Shown here: positions 1-9,326 of the stretch, one piece after another
Numbering within the stretch: the first letter of the stretch is position 1
How the letters are laid out: every line of letters starts with the position of its first letter
Assembly (NCBI RefSeq): GCF_007954265.1
Contig: NZ_VOLS01000011.1
Span: 29,189 to 93,188, forward strand
DNA length: 64,000 bases
DNA from: Colwellia sp. C1TZA3
GTDB taxonomy: Bacteria > Pseudomonadota > Gammaproteobacteria > Enterobacterales > Alteromonadaceae
Reading direction: 5' to 3'
Made by a program: the position numbers and the translations under genes
Notes under the pieces: generated by a model
The model's input: only the letters and a program-made list of their open reading frames with translations
What the model was told of the DNA's origin: nothing
The model's database searches: none

Positions 1-545
1 CTGCGGCCAAAGACTTTCATCATGCCGTCCCAAGCATCACTGATATAACCTATGCCAAAGCGCTTAACTATTTCGCCGCTTAAACCTCGGCCTTTTAAAT
101 AATCAATCGCGACATTTTTGTCGGTGGCTACTTTTAATTGCTGTTGAAAAAAACGGCCAATTTGCGCCATTAATTCATAGTCATCTTGTTTTTGTATGTA
201 AGCTTTTTGATCTTGTTTTTGTTGTATAGGTGAACGGGTGTTTTGTTCGCGTGGCACGTCCATATTGTAATGGGAAGCTAACTCTTCAACGGCATCAGGA
301 AACTCTAAACGGTCAAATTCCATTAAAAACGAAATGGCATTGCCATGTTCACCACAACCGAAGCAGTGATAAAATTGTTTATCTTGGCTAACACTAAAAG
401 AAGGTGATTTTTCGGTATGAAAAGGGCAACAAGCTTGGTAATTTTTACCGGCTTTTTTTAATGGTACGCGAGAATCTATTAATTCGACAATATCGGCTCG
501 AGCCAATAAGTCATCAATAAACTGTCGAGGGATCATACCAGCCAT
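1..545 (-). CDS. dnaG: DNA primase DnaG, N-terminal part (runs off the window)
   Basis: DnaG makes the RNA primers for chromosomal replication. The minus-strand frame begins at the ATG at 543-545 (MAGMIPRQ) and is open to the window edge, giving about 181 residues of a protein that is usually about 580-600. The CHC2 zinc-binding domain is clear: the CCPFH and HCFGCGEHGN segments at roughly residues 40-65 supply the Cys/His ligands. The later WDGMMKVFG segment matches the start of the catalytic core linker in E. coli DnaG. It lies downstream of rpsU and yqeY, as in the rpsU-dnaG-rpoD macromolecular synthesis operon. A stem-loop lies just before it. Confidence 0.95.
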   Translation of the reverse strand, partial: MAGMIPRQFIDDLLARADIVELIDSRVPLKKAGKNYQACCPFHTEKSPSFSVSQDKQFYHCFGCGEHGNAISFLMEFDRLEFPDAVEELASHYNMDVPREQNTRSPIQQKQDQKAYIQKQDDYELMAQIGRFFQQQLKVATDKNVAIDYLKGRGLSGEIVKRFGIGYISDAWDGMMKVFGR

Positions 546-621
546 AAATACTATTACATCCAGATAAAATTCTATTTTACACCAATCAGGCTTGGAAAAT
601 AGTAGGTTCTTATATTCTAGT

Positions 622-658
622 TAAAATAAAACCGCGAGGCCTAGGCTATCGCGGTTTA
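622..658 (-). terminator. Stem-loop with T-tract between yqeY and dnaG
   Basis: A 9-bp inverted repeat (AAACCGCGA / TCGCGGTTT, 628-657) is followed on the minus strand by a T-rich run. It lies between yqeY and dnaG and could act as a partial terminator or processing site that lowers dnaG expression relative to rpsU, as known for E. coli rpsU-dnaG. The role is inferred. Confidence 0.6.
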
Positions 659-696
659 TATTTGGCTTGAACATTGAAGTTCAAAAAGAAGCTTAA

Positions 697-1143
697 CTAA
701 CTGTTTAAAATGACTCTGACTTGGCCGCTTACTGCGCCCAAATCAGCTTTACCTTGCATTAGCGGTTTTAATACCGCCATTACTTTACCCATATCAGCCA
801 TTGAGGCTGCACCGGTATCGGCAATCGTTGTGGTAATCAGTTGGTTAATTTCATCTGCAGATAAGGGTTGAGGCAGAAAATATTCTATAGCGATAACTTC
901 TGCAGCTTCTTTAGCTGCTAGTTCATCACGACCACCTTCAGTAAACATCTTGATAGATTCTTTGCGTTGTTTAACCATTTTGGTTAACAAGGCAATGATA
1001 TTTTCATCAGTTGCTTCTGTTTTGTGATCTATTTCTGCCAGTTTTATCGCAGAAAGTGCCATACGAATTACGCCAAGACGAAGTTTGTCTTTGGCACGCA
1101 TGGCATTTTTCATTTCATCTTGCAGTTGACTAAGTAGACTCAT
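697..1143 (-). CDS. yqeY: GatB/YqeY domain protein
   Basis: A 148-residue protein of the YqeY family, which resembles the tRNA-binding tail domain of the GatB amidotransferase subunit. The full length is one helical YqeY domain, with the conserved start MSLLSQLQDEMKNAMRAKDK and the GKVMAVLKPLMQGKAD segment near the C-terminus. The exact biochemical role is not established; a link to tRNA or translation is assumed from the domain. It sits 53 bp after rpsU and before dnaG on the same strand, the usual neighbourhood in Gammaproteobacteria. Confidence 0.93.
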   Translation of the reverse strand: MSLLSQLQDEMKNAMRAKDKLRLGVIRMALSAIKLAEIDHKTEATDENIIALLTKMVKQRKESIKMFTEGGRDELAAKEAAEVIAIEYFLPQPLSADEINQLITTTIADTGAASMADMGKVMAVLKPLMQGKADLGAVSGQVRVILNS

Positions 1144-1196
1144 AATTTAATTTACGCTTAAGTTAACTCAGTTGACTTAGGATTTACTAAGGTATC

Positions 1197-1412
1197 TTAG
1201 TACATGCGAACGCGACGAGCGTTCTCACGAGAAACTTTTTTAGCTGCGCGTTTTACTGCGGCTGCTTTTTTACGCTTACGTTCCCAAGTCGGCTTTTCAT
1301 AAGATTCGCGACGGCGAACTTCTGAAAGGATACCTGCTTTTTCACATGAACGTTTAAAACGACGTAATGCAACGTCAAATGGTTCGTTTTCTCTTACTTT
1401 AATTACTGGCAT
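1197..1412 (-). CDS. rpsU: 30S ribosomal protein S21
   Basis: A 71-residue, strongly basic protein that aligns end to end with bacterial S21 ([20 protein letters not shown] at the start, ENARR near the end). S21 sits on the 30S platform and helps initiation by aiding base pairing of the Shine-Dalgarno helix. It is the first gene of the minus-strand rpsU-yqeY-dnaG unit and is divergent from tsaD, the common arrangement. Length and sequence are normal for the family. Confidence 0.98.
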   Translation of the reverse strand: MPVIKVRENEPFDVALRRFKRSCEKAGILSEVRRRESYEKPTWERKRKKAAAVKRAAKKVSRENARRVRMY

Positions 1413-1830
1413 GTACTATTTTACCTTAGTTTAGGAATCTATATAAATCGGTGTCTGATTTCAGCTAAATAGCCTCATCTTCACCCACTCTATTAAAAAT
1501 TGGTGACGTATTCTAATGCGAAGGCTATAGCAATGTAAAGTGGAATTAACCTTTTCACTGCTTTTATTGCCTGAGTAGTTGCCCAAATAGCACAATAATA
1601 GTCGTTGTATAAATAGTAGCTGTTATATTGACATAATGCCTATTCACTTTATTTACCGTGCATTACTAAAGCCAAGTGGTAGCTTTGAAAATATTTTGGC
1701 TATCTTTATGCGCTATAAATTGAAAGTTGCTTAGGGCATAGGTAAAATCAGCAACCAAATGACGGCTGCAGCTTAATACGAGTGAATAGTCGACCTCACT
1801 ATTGATGTAACACGGCTAGGTAAAAAAACT
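1413..1830. other. Divergent intergenic region rpsU / tsaD
   Basis: A 418-bp gene-free region that must hold promoters for rpsU (minus) and tsaD (plus). A plausible rpsU promoter is annotated separately. I see no repeat or small gene with a convincing start and composition here. Confidence 0.6.
1510..1539 (-). promoter_or_regulatory. Probable sigma-70 promoter for rpsU
   Basis: Read on the minus strand: a -35-like TTTACA (1534-1539), an 18-bp spacer and a -10-like TAGAAT (1510-1515), about 100 bp upstream of the rpsU start. Called by eye. Confidence 0.4.
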
Positions 1831-2880
1831 ATGCGAATTTTAGGTATTGAAACCTCTTGTGATGAAACCGGTATTGCGATTTATGATGATGGGCAAGGGG
1901 ATCTACCTGCGGGTATCGTTGCCCATAAGTTATATAGTCAAATTGCCGTTCATGCCGATTATGGTGGAGTAGTGCCAGAGTTGGCATCACGTGATCATGT
2001 CCGTAAAACGATACCCTTAATAAAAGAAGTCCTTGCTGAAGCTAATTTAACGCCTGCTGATTTAGACGGTGTGGCTTATACCGCTGGACCGGGGTTAGTG
2101 GGCGCCTTATTGGTTGGCTGTTCAATTGGCCGTAGTTTAGCTTATGGCTGGAACTTGCCTGCCGTGCCAGTGCATCATATGGAAGGGCATTTGTTAGCAC
2201 CTATGCTAGAAGAAAATGTACCTGACTTTCCATTCGTTGCTTTATTAGTGTCTGGTGGCCATACCATGTTGGTGCGTGTTGATGGCATTGGCCACTATGA
2301 ATTATTGGGTGAATCCGTTGATGATGCCGCAGGTGAAGCTTTTGATAAAACCGCAAAATTATTAGGGCTTGACTACCCTGGTGGACCGGTATTAGCGAAA
2401 ATGGCAGAAAGTGGTCGAAAAGGTCGTTATAAGTTTCCAAGGCCTATGACGGATAAACCTGGGCTAAACTTTAGCTTTAGCGGTTTAAAAACCTCAGCCG
2501 CTGTTACTATTCGAAAAGAAGAAAAAGCACTATTAACACCTGAGCAAAAAGCGCAAATGCAAGCTGATATTGCTTATGCCTTTCAAGAGGCAGTCGTTGA
2601 TACGCTAGTCATTAAATGTAAACGGGCATTAAAACAATGTGATTTAAATCGTTTAGTTATTGCTGGTGGTGTTAGTGCCAATACGGCGTTAAGAGAAAAA
2701 TTAGCAGAAATCACCAAAAAATTAGGTGGGGAAGTTTTTTATCCTAGGCCTGAATTTTGTACGGACAACGGTGCTATGATCGCCTACGCGGGCTTACAAC
2801 GCTTAAAAGCCGGTGTTGATACCGACTTAACCTTTAAGGCCACACCACGTTGGCCCCTAGATACCTTGCAGCCTATTTAA
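1831..2880 (+). CDS. tsaD: tRNA N6-adenosine threonylcarbamoyltransferase TsaD
   Basis: TsaD transfers the threonylcarbamoyl group onto A37 of ANN-decoding tRNAs (t6A), working with TsaB and TsaE in the cytoplasm. The 349-residue length is standard. Visible family motifs are [10 protein letters not shown] at 5-14, the metal-binding HMEGH at 116-120, SGGHT at 141-145, the [14 protein letters not shown] block at 160-173, and a C-terminal [13 protein letters not shown] segment. It is divergently transcribed from rpsU, the usual gammaproteobacterial order. Confidence 0.97.
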   Translation: MRILGIETSCDETGIAIYDDGQGDLPAGIVAHKLYSQIAVHADYGGVVPELASRDHVRKTIPLIKEVLAEANLTPADLDGVAYTAGPGLVGALLVGCSIGRSLAYGWNLPAVPVHHMEGHLLAPMLEENVPDFPFVALLVSGGHTMLVRVDGIGHYELLGESVDDAAGEAFDKTAKLLGLDYPGGPVLAKMAESGRKGRYKFPRPMTDKPGLNFSFSGLKTSAAVTIRKEEKALLTPEQKAQMQADIAYAFQEAVVDTLVIKCKRALKQCDLNRLVIAGGVSANTALREKLAEITKKLGGEVFYPRPEFCTDNGAMIAYAGLQRLKAGVDTDLTFKATPRWPLDTLQPI

Positions 2881-2916
2881 GTACTCAGGTTTTGTGATTA
2901 AAACCGGTAATAAAGG

Positions 2917-3489
2917 CTACTTTTTGATAAAAGATATTTTGGTTTCTTTGCCCTGTAATAATCTGACAATATTGTCTTTATGCCTAAATATAATCAGTGC
3001 TGATAACATTAATACTGGGTAGACATAAATAGGCTTTAATAACCAAGTATATAAGGGGGCTATTGATACCGTAACAATAGCCGCCAAACTGGAATAGCGG
3101 CTAACTTTAGCGACTAGCAACCAGGTTAAAATAAGTAGCCCACCTAAATCTAAGCCAATAGGTAACAACACACCAAAAGTAGTAGCAACGGCTTTTCCAC
3201 CCTTGAAATTAAAAAATATTGGGTACATGTGGCCTAAACAAGCGGCGACAGCAATAATACCTAAGTAGACGGGATCTAAGCCTAAAAAATAGCCACCCCA
3301 TACCGGTAATGTGCCTTTGAGTATGTCAAAAAGTAGTACAGTTGCCGCAACAAACTTATTACTTATACGTAAGACATTTGTCGCACCTGGATTTTTTGAA
3401 CCTGTTGAGCGGGGATCGGGTAAGTTAAGTAATTTGCAAAGTAAAATGGCACTCGAAATTGAACCTACTAAGTAAGCCATCACAACCAT
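2917..3489 (-). CDS. plsY: Glycerol-3-phosphate acyltransferase PlsY
   Basis: PlsY is an inner-membrane enzyme that moves an acyl group from acyl-phosphate to glycerol-3-phosphate, the first step of phospholipid synthesis. The 190-residue protein has about five membrane segments and the three family loops: GSISSA near residue 9, [12 protein letters not shown] around 31-42, and FKGGKAVAT around 93-101. The start ATG has little visible Shine-Dalgarno; an ATG three codons later is an alternative. It is divergent from folB and convergent with tsaD. Confidence 0.95.
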   Translation of the reverse strand: MVVMAYLVGSISSAILLCKLLNLPDPRSTGSKNPGATNVLRISNKFVAATVLLFDILKGTLPVWGGYFLGLDPVYLGIIAVAACLGHMYPIFFNFKGGKAVATTFGVLLPIGLDLGGLLILTWLLVAKVSRYSSLAAIVTVSIAPLYTWLLKPIYVYPVLMLSALIIFRHKDNIVRLLQGKETKISFIKK

Positions 3490-3727
3490 TAAAAATGTTA
3501 CAAGTAAGGTACTGATACTAAGCTTCTTCTTAAACAGGCGTTAGCAAAAGTTATAAAAAAATTTATTCTTTTTAGCTTTTTGACATTGTAGCGCGATGTT
3601 TACTAGTTTTTCTAGACCTGCACAGGTAAACTCGCCATTTATTTTTTAAAGTAAGTTTTAGCGATTGCGGGTTTTATCTCGATTAATGCAATGGTTAAAT
3701 ACTGCCAAACCATGTAAGGGTTTTAGT

Positions 3728-4099
3728 GTGGATAAAGTCTATATTGAAGGGTTAACCTTTCAAACAACCATCGGTTTTTTCCAATGGGAAAAAGAAATAA
3801 AGCAAACTCTGGTTATTGATTTAGCGATGGGTTGGAATACGGCGCAAGCGGCAGAAAATGACGAATTAGCTAAAACATTAGACTACGCAAAAATTTCTGA
3901 AGCGATTGTTGAGTTTGCCAACGTTAATCCTGTAGATTTAATTGAAACGCTTGCCGAACGTATTGCTGGCTTTCTTATCGCTGAATATCAAATTCCTTGG
4001 CTGCGCCTAAAGGTAATGAAACCTACTGCGGTGCATAATGCCACTACGGTAGCTGTTGAAATAGAACGTGGCCGACAGCTGTCAGACCAAGCATCATAA
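3728..4099 (+). CDS. folB: Dihydroneopterin aldolase FolB
   Basis: FolB cleaves 7,8-dihydroneopterin to 6-hydroxymethyl-dihydropterin in folate synthesis. I place the start at GTG 3728 (MDKVYIEGLTFQTTIG), because AAGGG lies about 7 bp upstream and the resulting 123 residues match the family length. The frame is open further upstream but that extension has no family similarity. Conserved features include the WEKE segment and the ETLAERIA helix. It overlaps folK by one base (TAATG), so the two consecutive folate genes are probably translationally coupled. Confidence 0.93.
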   Translation: MDKVYIEGLTFQTTIGFFQWEKEIKQTLVIDLAMGWNTAQAAENDELAKTLDYAKISEAIVEFANVNPVDLIETLAERIAGFLIAEYQIPWLRLKVMKPTAVHNATTVAVEIERGRQLSDQAS

Positions 4100-4593
4100 T
4101 GGCTGAAATTTATATTTCGCTGGGTAGTAACATCAATCGTCAACATTATATTGAACAGGGATTAAATGCTTTAACAGAGGCATTTGGCTCGCTTACTTTA
4201 TCTTCATTATTTGAAAGTGAAGCTGTCGGCTTTGCAGGTAAGGCCTTTTACAATATGGTGGTTGGAGTCAGTACTGAGCTTACCTTGGCTGACGTGGCGG
4301 TAACACTGCGCGAAATAGAGTTTGCCCATGGTAGAAGCCAAGATGCTAAGAAATTTAGTCCGCGGACCTTAGATTTAGACTTACTACTTTATGATGAGGT
4401 TATTGCTGACTCGCCAGCACAAATACCGCGCGATGAAATTAGCAAAAATGCTTTTGTATTGTGCCCGTTAGCTGAAGTTGCGGGACATTTGGCTCACCCG
4501 ATTATTGCCCAACGCTATGACGAGTTATGGCAACAATATGATAAAAGCCAACAAAAATTAAAAATAGTGGCTTTTATTTGGCCAAAAAAATAA
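4099..4593 (+). CDS. folK: 2-amino-4-hydroxy-6-hydroxymethyldihydropteridine pyrophosphokinase FolK
   Basis: FolK transfers pyrophosphate from ATP to 6-hydroxymethyl-7,8-dihydropterin, the step after FolB. The 164-residue protein shows the typical N-terminus IYISLGSNI and the signature PRTLDLDLLLYD at about 94-105, whose aspartates bind magnesium-ATP. Its ATG overlaps the folB stop by one base, making a two-gene folate operon. Length is typical. Confidence 0.96.
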   Translation: MAEIYISLGSNINRQHYIEQGLNALTEAFGSLTLSSLFESEAVGFAGKAFYNMVVGVSTELTLADVAVTLREIEFAHGRSQDAKKFSPRTLDLDLLLYDEVIADSPAQIPRDEISKNAFVLCPLAEVAGHLAHPIIAQRYDELWQQYDKSQQKLKIVAFIWPKK

Positions 4594-4617
4594 GAAAAAT
4601 AAGGAAATATAAGCCCC

Positions 4618-5418
4618 ATGAGCACAATTGAAGTTTTTATTTTAGCGTTAATTCAAGGTTTAACTGAGTTTTTGCCGATTTCTAGTTCAGCACATTTAAT
4701 TTTACCGTCGGCTGTTTTGGGCTGGAAAGATCAAGGTTTAGCGTTTGATGTTGCTGTTCACGTTGGTACTTTACTGGCGGTCGTGCTTTATTTTCGCAAA
4801 GAAGTGGGCTGTATGGCTGTGGCTTGGTTTGGCACCTTAAAAGGTGAGCGAAATAATTTTGATGGTAAATTGGCTTGGTGGATTATTTTTGCCACCATCC
4901 CCGCTGGTTTATTTGGTTTGCTAGGTAAAGACTTTATCGAAGAGCATTTACGCAGTGCACTTGTTATTGCCGCGACAACGTTATTATTTGGTTTTTTGCT
5001 TGGCTTTGCTGATATTAAAGCTAAACAAAATAAAAGCATTGAAAATTTAGGTTTCAAAGGTGCGATGTTAATTGGCTTAGCACAGGCTATCGCGTTAATA
5101 CCGGGCACATCGCGTTCTGGTATTACCATGACTATTGGCTTGATGTTGGGGTTAAGCAGAGAAAATGCTGCGCGTTTTTCCTTTTTACTGTCGATTCCGG
5201 CTATTGCCATGGCGGGCAGTTACTTAACCTTAAAGTTAATTTTGGAAGCCAAAGCTGTAGATTGGTCAGCAATGGGCTTAGGCAGTATATTAGCCTTTGT
5301 TAGTGCTTATGCCTGTATTCACTATTTTCTTATCTTAGTGGGCAAGGTGGGTATGATGCCATTTGTGATTTATCGCTTAGTGCTGGGTGCTGGTCTGCTT
5401 TGGTTTGTTGCCGGATAA
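4618..5418 (+). CDS. uppP: Undecaprenyl-diphosphate phosphatase UppP (BacA)
   Basis: An integral membrane phosphatase that recycles undecaprenyl pyrophosphate for peptidoglycan and O-antigen synthesis; overproduction is known to give bacitracin resistance. The 266-residue protein carries both family signatures, [15 protein letters not shown] at 15-29 and PGTSRSGIT around 160-170, within a multi-pass hydrophobic sequence. It starts 24 bp after folK, so it may share that transcript, and ends at a strong terminator. Confidence 0.97.
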   Translation: MSTIEVFILALIQGLTEFLPISSSAHLILPSAVLGWKDQGLAFDVAVHVGTLLAVVLYFRKEVGCMAVAWFGTLKGERNNFDGKLAWWIIFATIPAGLFGLLGKDFIEEHLRSALVIAATTLLFGFLLGFADIKAKQNKSIENLGFKGAMLIGLAQAIALIPGTSRSGITMTIGLMLGLSRENAARFSFLLSIPAIAMAGSYLTLKLILEAKAVDWSAMGLGSILAFVSAYACIHYFLILVGKVGMMPFVIYRLVLGAGLLWFVAG

Positions 5419-5445
5419 TGGTTATAATACCACCAGTTTATAAAT

Positions 5446-5467
5446 AAACGCGCTCTGGCGCGTTTTT
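5446..5467 (+). terminator. Rho-independent terminator after uppP
   Basis: Perfect 8-bp stem AAACGCGC / GCGCGTTT with a TCTG loop, running into a T-tract, 28 bp after the uppP stop. Confidence 0.85.
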
Positions 5468-5489
5468 GTTATATATAAAATAGATACAC

Positions 5490-5530
5490 ATACCAATACC
5501 AAAAGGGTAGTTTGCTACCGCACTTGGTAT
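5490..5530. repeat. 41-bp palindromic element with ATACCAA ends
   Basis: The outer 7-bp inverted repeat (ATACCAA / TTGGTAT) encloses an inner stem GGTAG / CTACC. The ends resemble the termini of the longer MITE-like repeats in this window, so it may be a minimal relative or solo remnant; this is inference. Confidence 0.4.
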
Positions 5531-5636
5531 TACTTTATCACCTTAGTCGTACTAATGTTTTAACCTTGCTGAGCAGCTTTAGCGATGGCGTTAGTGACAG
5601 TGATAGATATTTAGCTAATAAAAAGTGAGAAGTTTA

Positions 5637-6791
5637 ATGGATTTGTCTTTAACTGAAGAACAAATAATGATTCAAGATATGGCACGAAAATTTGCCGATA
5701 GTGAATTAGCACCTGTCGCGGCACAGCTTGATGAAACAAGGGATCAAAGTTTATTTTTAAAGAACTTAGCACAACTTAATGAACTCGGCTTTATGGGCTT
5801 AAATATTAAAGCTGAATATGGTGGTGTCGAAGCGGGTAGTGTCGCTTTTAGCTTAGCGATTACCGAATTAGCCCGCGCTTGTGCATCAACAGCGGTGACA
5901 ACTTCAGTGACTAATATGGTTGCAGAAGTTATTCAAGCGGTAGGCAACGATGAACAAAAAAGTAAATATTTGCCAAAAATTTGTAGTGGTGAGTTTCGTG
6001 CGGGTGGCTTTTGTTTAAGTGAAACGGTTGCAGGCTCAGATCCCGCTGGAATGAAAACGCAAGCCGTTAAAGACGGTGATGACTATCTTATTAGCGGTAG
6101 TAAAGTTTATATCACTAGTGGCTCGTTTGCTGATGTATTTGTGGTTTGGGCCGTTACCGACCCAGCAGCAAAAAAAGGCAAAGGTATTTCGTGCTTTATT
6201 GTTGAAGCTGGTACTGCCGGCATGACGATTGGCAAGTCAGAAGAAAAAATGGGTCAAAAAGCGTCACCGACCAATGAAGTGCATTTTGACAACTGTCGTG
6301 TGCCAGCATCGGCAATGATGGGCGCTGAAAATAAAGGTTTTGGTGTTGCGGTCGGTGAATTGGCTGGTGGTCGTATCGGTATCGGTTCGTTAGCATTAGG
6401 TATTGGTCTTGCTGCGCTTGATTATGCTAAAGCTCATATTGTTGAGCGTAAACAGTTTGGTCAATCACTGTCGAACTTTCAAGGATTACAGTGGACGTTA
6501 GCAGAACGCTATACTGAGATGGAAGCGGCACGGTTACTGCTAATGCAAGCGGCCTACACTAAAGATCAAGGCCAACCATTTGGCATGGCCGCTTCAATGG
6601 CTAAGTTATTTGCCGCTGAAAAGGCTAATAAAGCTTGTTATGACGCCTTACAGCTTATGGGCGGTGCAGGTTATATTAGAGAATACCCACTGGAGCGTAT
6701 GGCGCGCGATGTGCGTGTAACATCAATATATGAAGGCACTAGTGAGATTCAAAAAGTGATTATTGCTCGAGAATTATTGCAAAAAGTGTAA
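5637..6791 (+). CDS. Acyl-CoA dehydrogenase
   Basis: An FAD-dependent enzyme that introduces the trans-2 double bond into acyl-CoA, passing electrons to electron-transfer flavoprotein. The 384-residue protein is full length for the short/medium-chain family: an N-terminal helical domain, a middle beta domain with GFCLSETVAGSDPAGMKT at about 130-147, and a C-terminal domain ending with the family signature and SIYEGTSEIQ, whose glutamate is the usual catalytic base position. I chose ATG 5637, preceded by GAGAAG, over an in-frame GTG 12 bp upstream. Substrate chain length cannot be read. It stands alone, closed by a terminator. Confidence 0.92.
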   Translation: MDLSLTEEQIMIQDMARKFADSELAPVAAQLDETRDQSLFLKNLAQLNELGFMGLNIKAEYGGVEAGSVAFSLAITELARACASTAVTTSVTNMVAEVIQAVGNDEQKSKYLPKICSGEFRAGGFCLSETVAGSDPAGMKTQAVKDGDDYLISGSKVYITSGSFADVFVVWAVTDPAAKKGKGISCFIVEAGTAGMTIGKSEEKMGQKASPTNEVHFDNCRVPASAMMGAENKGFGVAVGELAGGRIGIGSLALGIGLAALDYAKAHIVERKQFGQSLSNFQGLQWTLAERYTEMEAARLLLMQAAYTKDQGQPFGMAASMAKLFAAEKANKACYDALQLMGGAGYIREYPLERMARDVRVTSIYEGTSEIQKVIIARELLQKV

Positions 6792-6811
6792 GTAAAAACA
6801 ATGGTAATTTG

Positions 6812-6847
6812 AAACGGAGATGAGCTTTGCTGATGTCCGTTTTTTTA
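6812..6847 (+). terminator. Terminator after the acyl-CoA dehydrogenase
   Basis: Stem AAACGGA / TCCGTTT with a large loop and a run of T, about 20 bp after the stop codon. Confidence 0.6.
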
Positions 6848-6942
6848 TGCTTCTTTTATATGAGCATGACGCAGATTAAACCATGATGTGCAAAGCCAGG
6901 CTAAGGTTATTTAACTTTTGCTATTGCAGCTAGCGCAGCGTT

Positions 6943-7000
6943 ATACCCGTTCCATTAAGTTTGTGATCTTGTTGTGCGTAGGAAAAATAACTCAAGATAA
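6943..7000. repeat. Partial MITE-A copy (left end only)
   Basis: About 55 bp beginning ATACCCGTTCCATTAAGTTT match the left end of the 159-bp element at 8278-8436, then the similarity stops. Together with the terminator it accounts for most recognisable structure in the 356-bp gap before the next gene. Confidence 0.75.
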
Positions 7001-7147
7001 TTGTTCTTTCGACATGCTTTCATCATCAATGGTGCTGTTTGTGACTAGGTCTTTGCTAAGTGCTTAGAAATATTTAGCCCCGTTGCTTGTATCTTAGGTG
7101 TTTGGCCCCAATTTAAAATATATATCTTTATTATTGGAACGGCATTG

Positions 7148-7993
7148 ATGACAAATTCTCTTGCGATCAACTTAGAAAACTTTCAACAAGTTATTATCGA
7201 AGCATCAAAAACTAAACTGGTACTGGTCAATTTTTGGGCTCAGCAAATTCCAGAAAGTGTTGAATTACGCGACAAGTTGGCGAAGGCATTAGCTAATTGT
7301 AGCGACACACTTTTGTTTACCACTGTTGATTGCGAAAGCCAGGGACAAATTGCTCAACAGTTTGGTATTCAAAGTTTGCCAACGGTAATTTTAGTGCAAG
7401 ATGGTCAACCACTTGACGGCCTAACGGGGCCACAAACCGATGCAACAATTAATGAGTTTTTGGATAAATATTTACCGAAACAACAAGATGTTTTATTAGC
7501 CGAGGCAAAAGTACTATTAGCAGAAAATAAAGTGGCTGAAGCATTTCCTATTATTAATCAAGCTTATCAACTGGACAATGAACGTGCTGATATTAAGTTG
7601 GTTTTATCAGATGTTTATATTCAAACCGGTAAAATTACCGAAGCAGAGGCAATACTAAAAAGTATTAAAATGATCGATCAAGACAGTGCTTATCAATCAT
7701 TAATGGCAAAATTAGAATTAGCCACTCAGGCCGCAGACTCTCCTGAAATTCAAGCACTTGAGCAACAGTTAGCCAATGATCTTGATAATGTTGAACTACA
7801 ACAAAAACTAGCTGCGCAATATAGCCAAGTTAATCGCCATGACGACGCATTAGCGATTCTGTTTCTGTTAGTGCAAAAAGATGGTGCAGACATCACGAGT
7901 AAAGACTTATTACTTGATGTGCTTAAATCGTTACCTGAGGGTGATGCACTAGCGAGCAAATATAGACGTAAGCTTTATACCTTAATGTATTAA
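7148..7993 (+). CDS. cnoX: CnoX/YbbN-like thioredoxin-fold TPR chaperone
   Basis: A 281-residue protein with an N-terminal thioredoxin fold (about 5-110) and a C-terminal tetratricopeptide region (about 120-281), the architecture of E. coli CnoX (YbbN), a holdase that cooperates with GroEL/DnaK. The site where thioredoxins have WCGPC reads WAQQIPES here, with no cysteine, so it is unlikely to be an oxidoreductase and thiol-based activation at this site is absent. I chose ATG 7148 over the TTG one codon upstream. It is monocistronic, with a terminator downstream. Confidence 0.85.
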   Translation: MTNSLAINLENFQQVIIEASKTKLVLVNFWAQQIPESVELRDKLAKALANCSDTLLFTTVDCESQGQIAQQFGIQSLPTVILVQDGQPLDGLTGPQTDATINEFLDKYLPKQQDVLLAEAKVLLAENKVAEAFPIINQAYQLDNERADIKLVLSDVYIQTGKITEAEAILKSIKMIDQDSAYQSLMAKLELATQAADSPEIQALEQQLANDLDNVELQQKLAAQYSQVNRHDDALAILFLLVQKDGADITSKDLLLDVLKSLPEGDALASKYRRKLYTLMY

Positions 7994-8036
7994 AGCTTTT
8001 GGTTAATCCGGCACTGATGTAAAAGCAACTTATCTA

Positions 8037-8070
8037 AACGCATAGCGAGTCAATCGTTATGCGTTTTTTA
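8037..8070 (+). terminator. Terminator after cnoX
   Basis: Stem AAACGCATA / TATGCGTTT followed by a T-run, about 45 bp downstream of the stop. Confidence 0.75.
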
Positions 8071-8277
8071 TTAGCGAATTTTTATCAATGTTAAGAAAAC
8101 AGTCATTAAATTTTTTGTTATTATATCGCTACAGCCATTAAGTTTTCATCTTTCAATAAGTATGAAAACTCATTTAAAAACTTTTGAATCTTCTTCTCTA
8201 CCACTAGCTGACAATACCACAGGGGCTTTGCTTTGAGTTGTAGCCTAACATTTGCAATTCTCCCACTTTTGATACTA

Positions 8278-8436
8278 ATACCAGTTCCATTAAGTTTGTG
8301 ATCTTGTTGTGCGCAGGAAAAATAACTCAAGGTAAGGCGCTCGATTGAGCAATAGCTGGCTATTGGGAGTGAGAGCAACACAGCCTTGAGCTATTTTAAC
8401 TAGTACAAGTGAGCAATAACTTAATGGGATTGGTAT
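8278..8436. mobile_element. MITE-A copy 1, 159 bp, intact
   Basis: Bounded by ATACCAGTTCCATTAAGTTT and the near-inverted ATACCAATCCCATTAAGTTA (imperfect terminal inverted repeats of about 20 bp). It encodes no transposase. The same 159-bp sequence occurs in reverse orientation at 10373-10531 and 29010-29168. It occupies the 779-bp gap between cnoX and the DUF3820 gene; open frames crossing it are accidental. Confidence 0.85.
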
Positions 8437-8637
8437 AAGTCATGCAAACTATGTCTCACAATGGGGACTAAACCATTGGCGATAAGTGCACCATTATTTA
8501 AGTTAAAATGCTTTGCTACTAATGAGAAGGTGTCAGTTAAATAAGTATAAAGTGGCCGTTGCAGCGGGATCTATATCAACCAACCCAGAGAGCCTATGAT
8601 CAAGCGTTAAGTCGATTATCGCGTAAGTGATTGACGA

Positions 8638-8682
8638 TATTTTAACTAGTACAAGTGAGCAATAACTTAATGGGATTGGTAT
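8638..8682. repeat. Partial MITE-A copy (right end only)
   Basis: About 45 bp (ATTTTAACTAGTACAAGTGA through GGGATTGGTAT) are identical to the right end of the element at 8278-8436, in the same orientation. The rest of the element is missing. Confidence 0.8.
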
Positions 8683-8772
8683 AAGCAGTAGGTGTGACAT
8701 TTTTATGTCAAAACATAAGTGCATTAATAATAATGAATAACATTTAGAGGCTCAATTGAGCACGGGGAATTT

Positions 8773-8994
8773 ATGTCGATAGACAACAATGCAGAGTTAA
8801 TTGCTGCGATAAATCAGATAATGCCCTTCGGCAAATATAGCGGCAGAAAGTTGCTGCAATTACCTGAACCTTATTTAGTTTGGTTTCACGGTAAGGGCTT
8901 TCCAGAAGGAAAACTCGGTGAACAATTAGCGCTAATTTATGAAGTTAAACTTAATGGTTTGGAAGATATGTTAAGGCCTTTGTTAAGGGGCTAA
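8773..8994 (+). CDS. DUF3820 family small protein
   Basis: A 73-residue protein with the DUF3820 pattern: MPFGKYSGRKLLQLPEPYL followed by WFHGKGFPEGKLGEQL and an LRPL tail. The family is widespread in Gammaproteobacteria and has been labelled putative quorum-sensing-regulated virulence factor in Pfam; its biochemical role is unknown to me. It is soluble, without a signal peptide. It is preceded by a possible GGGGA ribosome site about 8 bp upstream and stands alone between a repeat-rich gap and rmf. Confidence 0.8.
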   Translation: MSIDNNAELIAAINQIMPFGKYSGRKLLQLPEPYLVWFHGKGFPEGKLGEQLALIYEVKLNGLEDMLRPLLRG

Positions 8995-9326
8995 TATTAT
9001 TAAGACACTTTTACCCCTATTTAAATTAATTTGTTATCTAATTTATTATTTTAAGATCTGTTTGCTATATGTGATTTTGGTAACGAATTGTTTTGCAATA
9101 GATAGTTCATAACCGTGTTTTAAACTAGACTATTTCGCCCAATAACAGCGATGAAAATTGCTCAATTCACCATGGCATCAACTTGCATTCATCACATTGT
9201 TGTTCTTAAATTAACTGTTGATTGAAGTGAAGATTTAAGTTCTAAGTTTTAAGGTTTGAAATTCATCCTTATTTATTATTTAAATATCAGCCAGTTATAA
9301 AATTATTATGAGATGAGGTGTTATTT
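8995..9326 (+). other. Gap before rmf
   Basis: A 332-bp AT-rich region with no supportable gene. It presumably contains the rmf promoter and leader. I see no repeat copy or clear hairpin terminator for the DUF3820 gene. Confidence 0.5.

Noticed and set aside
8121..8381. 86-codon minus-strand open frame
   Set aside because: Half of it is MITE-A sequence; the frame is not kept in the other copies as a protein.
8533..8724. 63-codon minus-strand open frame
   Set aside because: Crosses the partial MITE-A end and has no supporting start signal.
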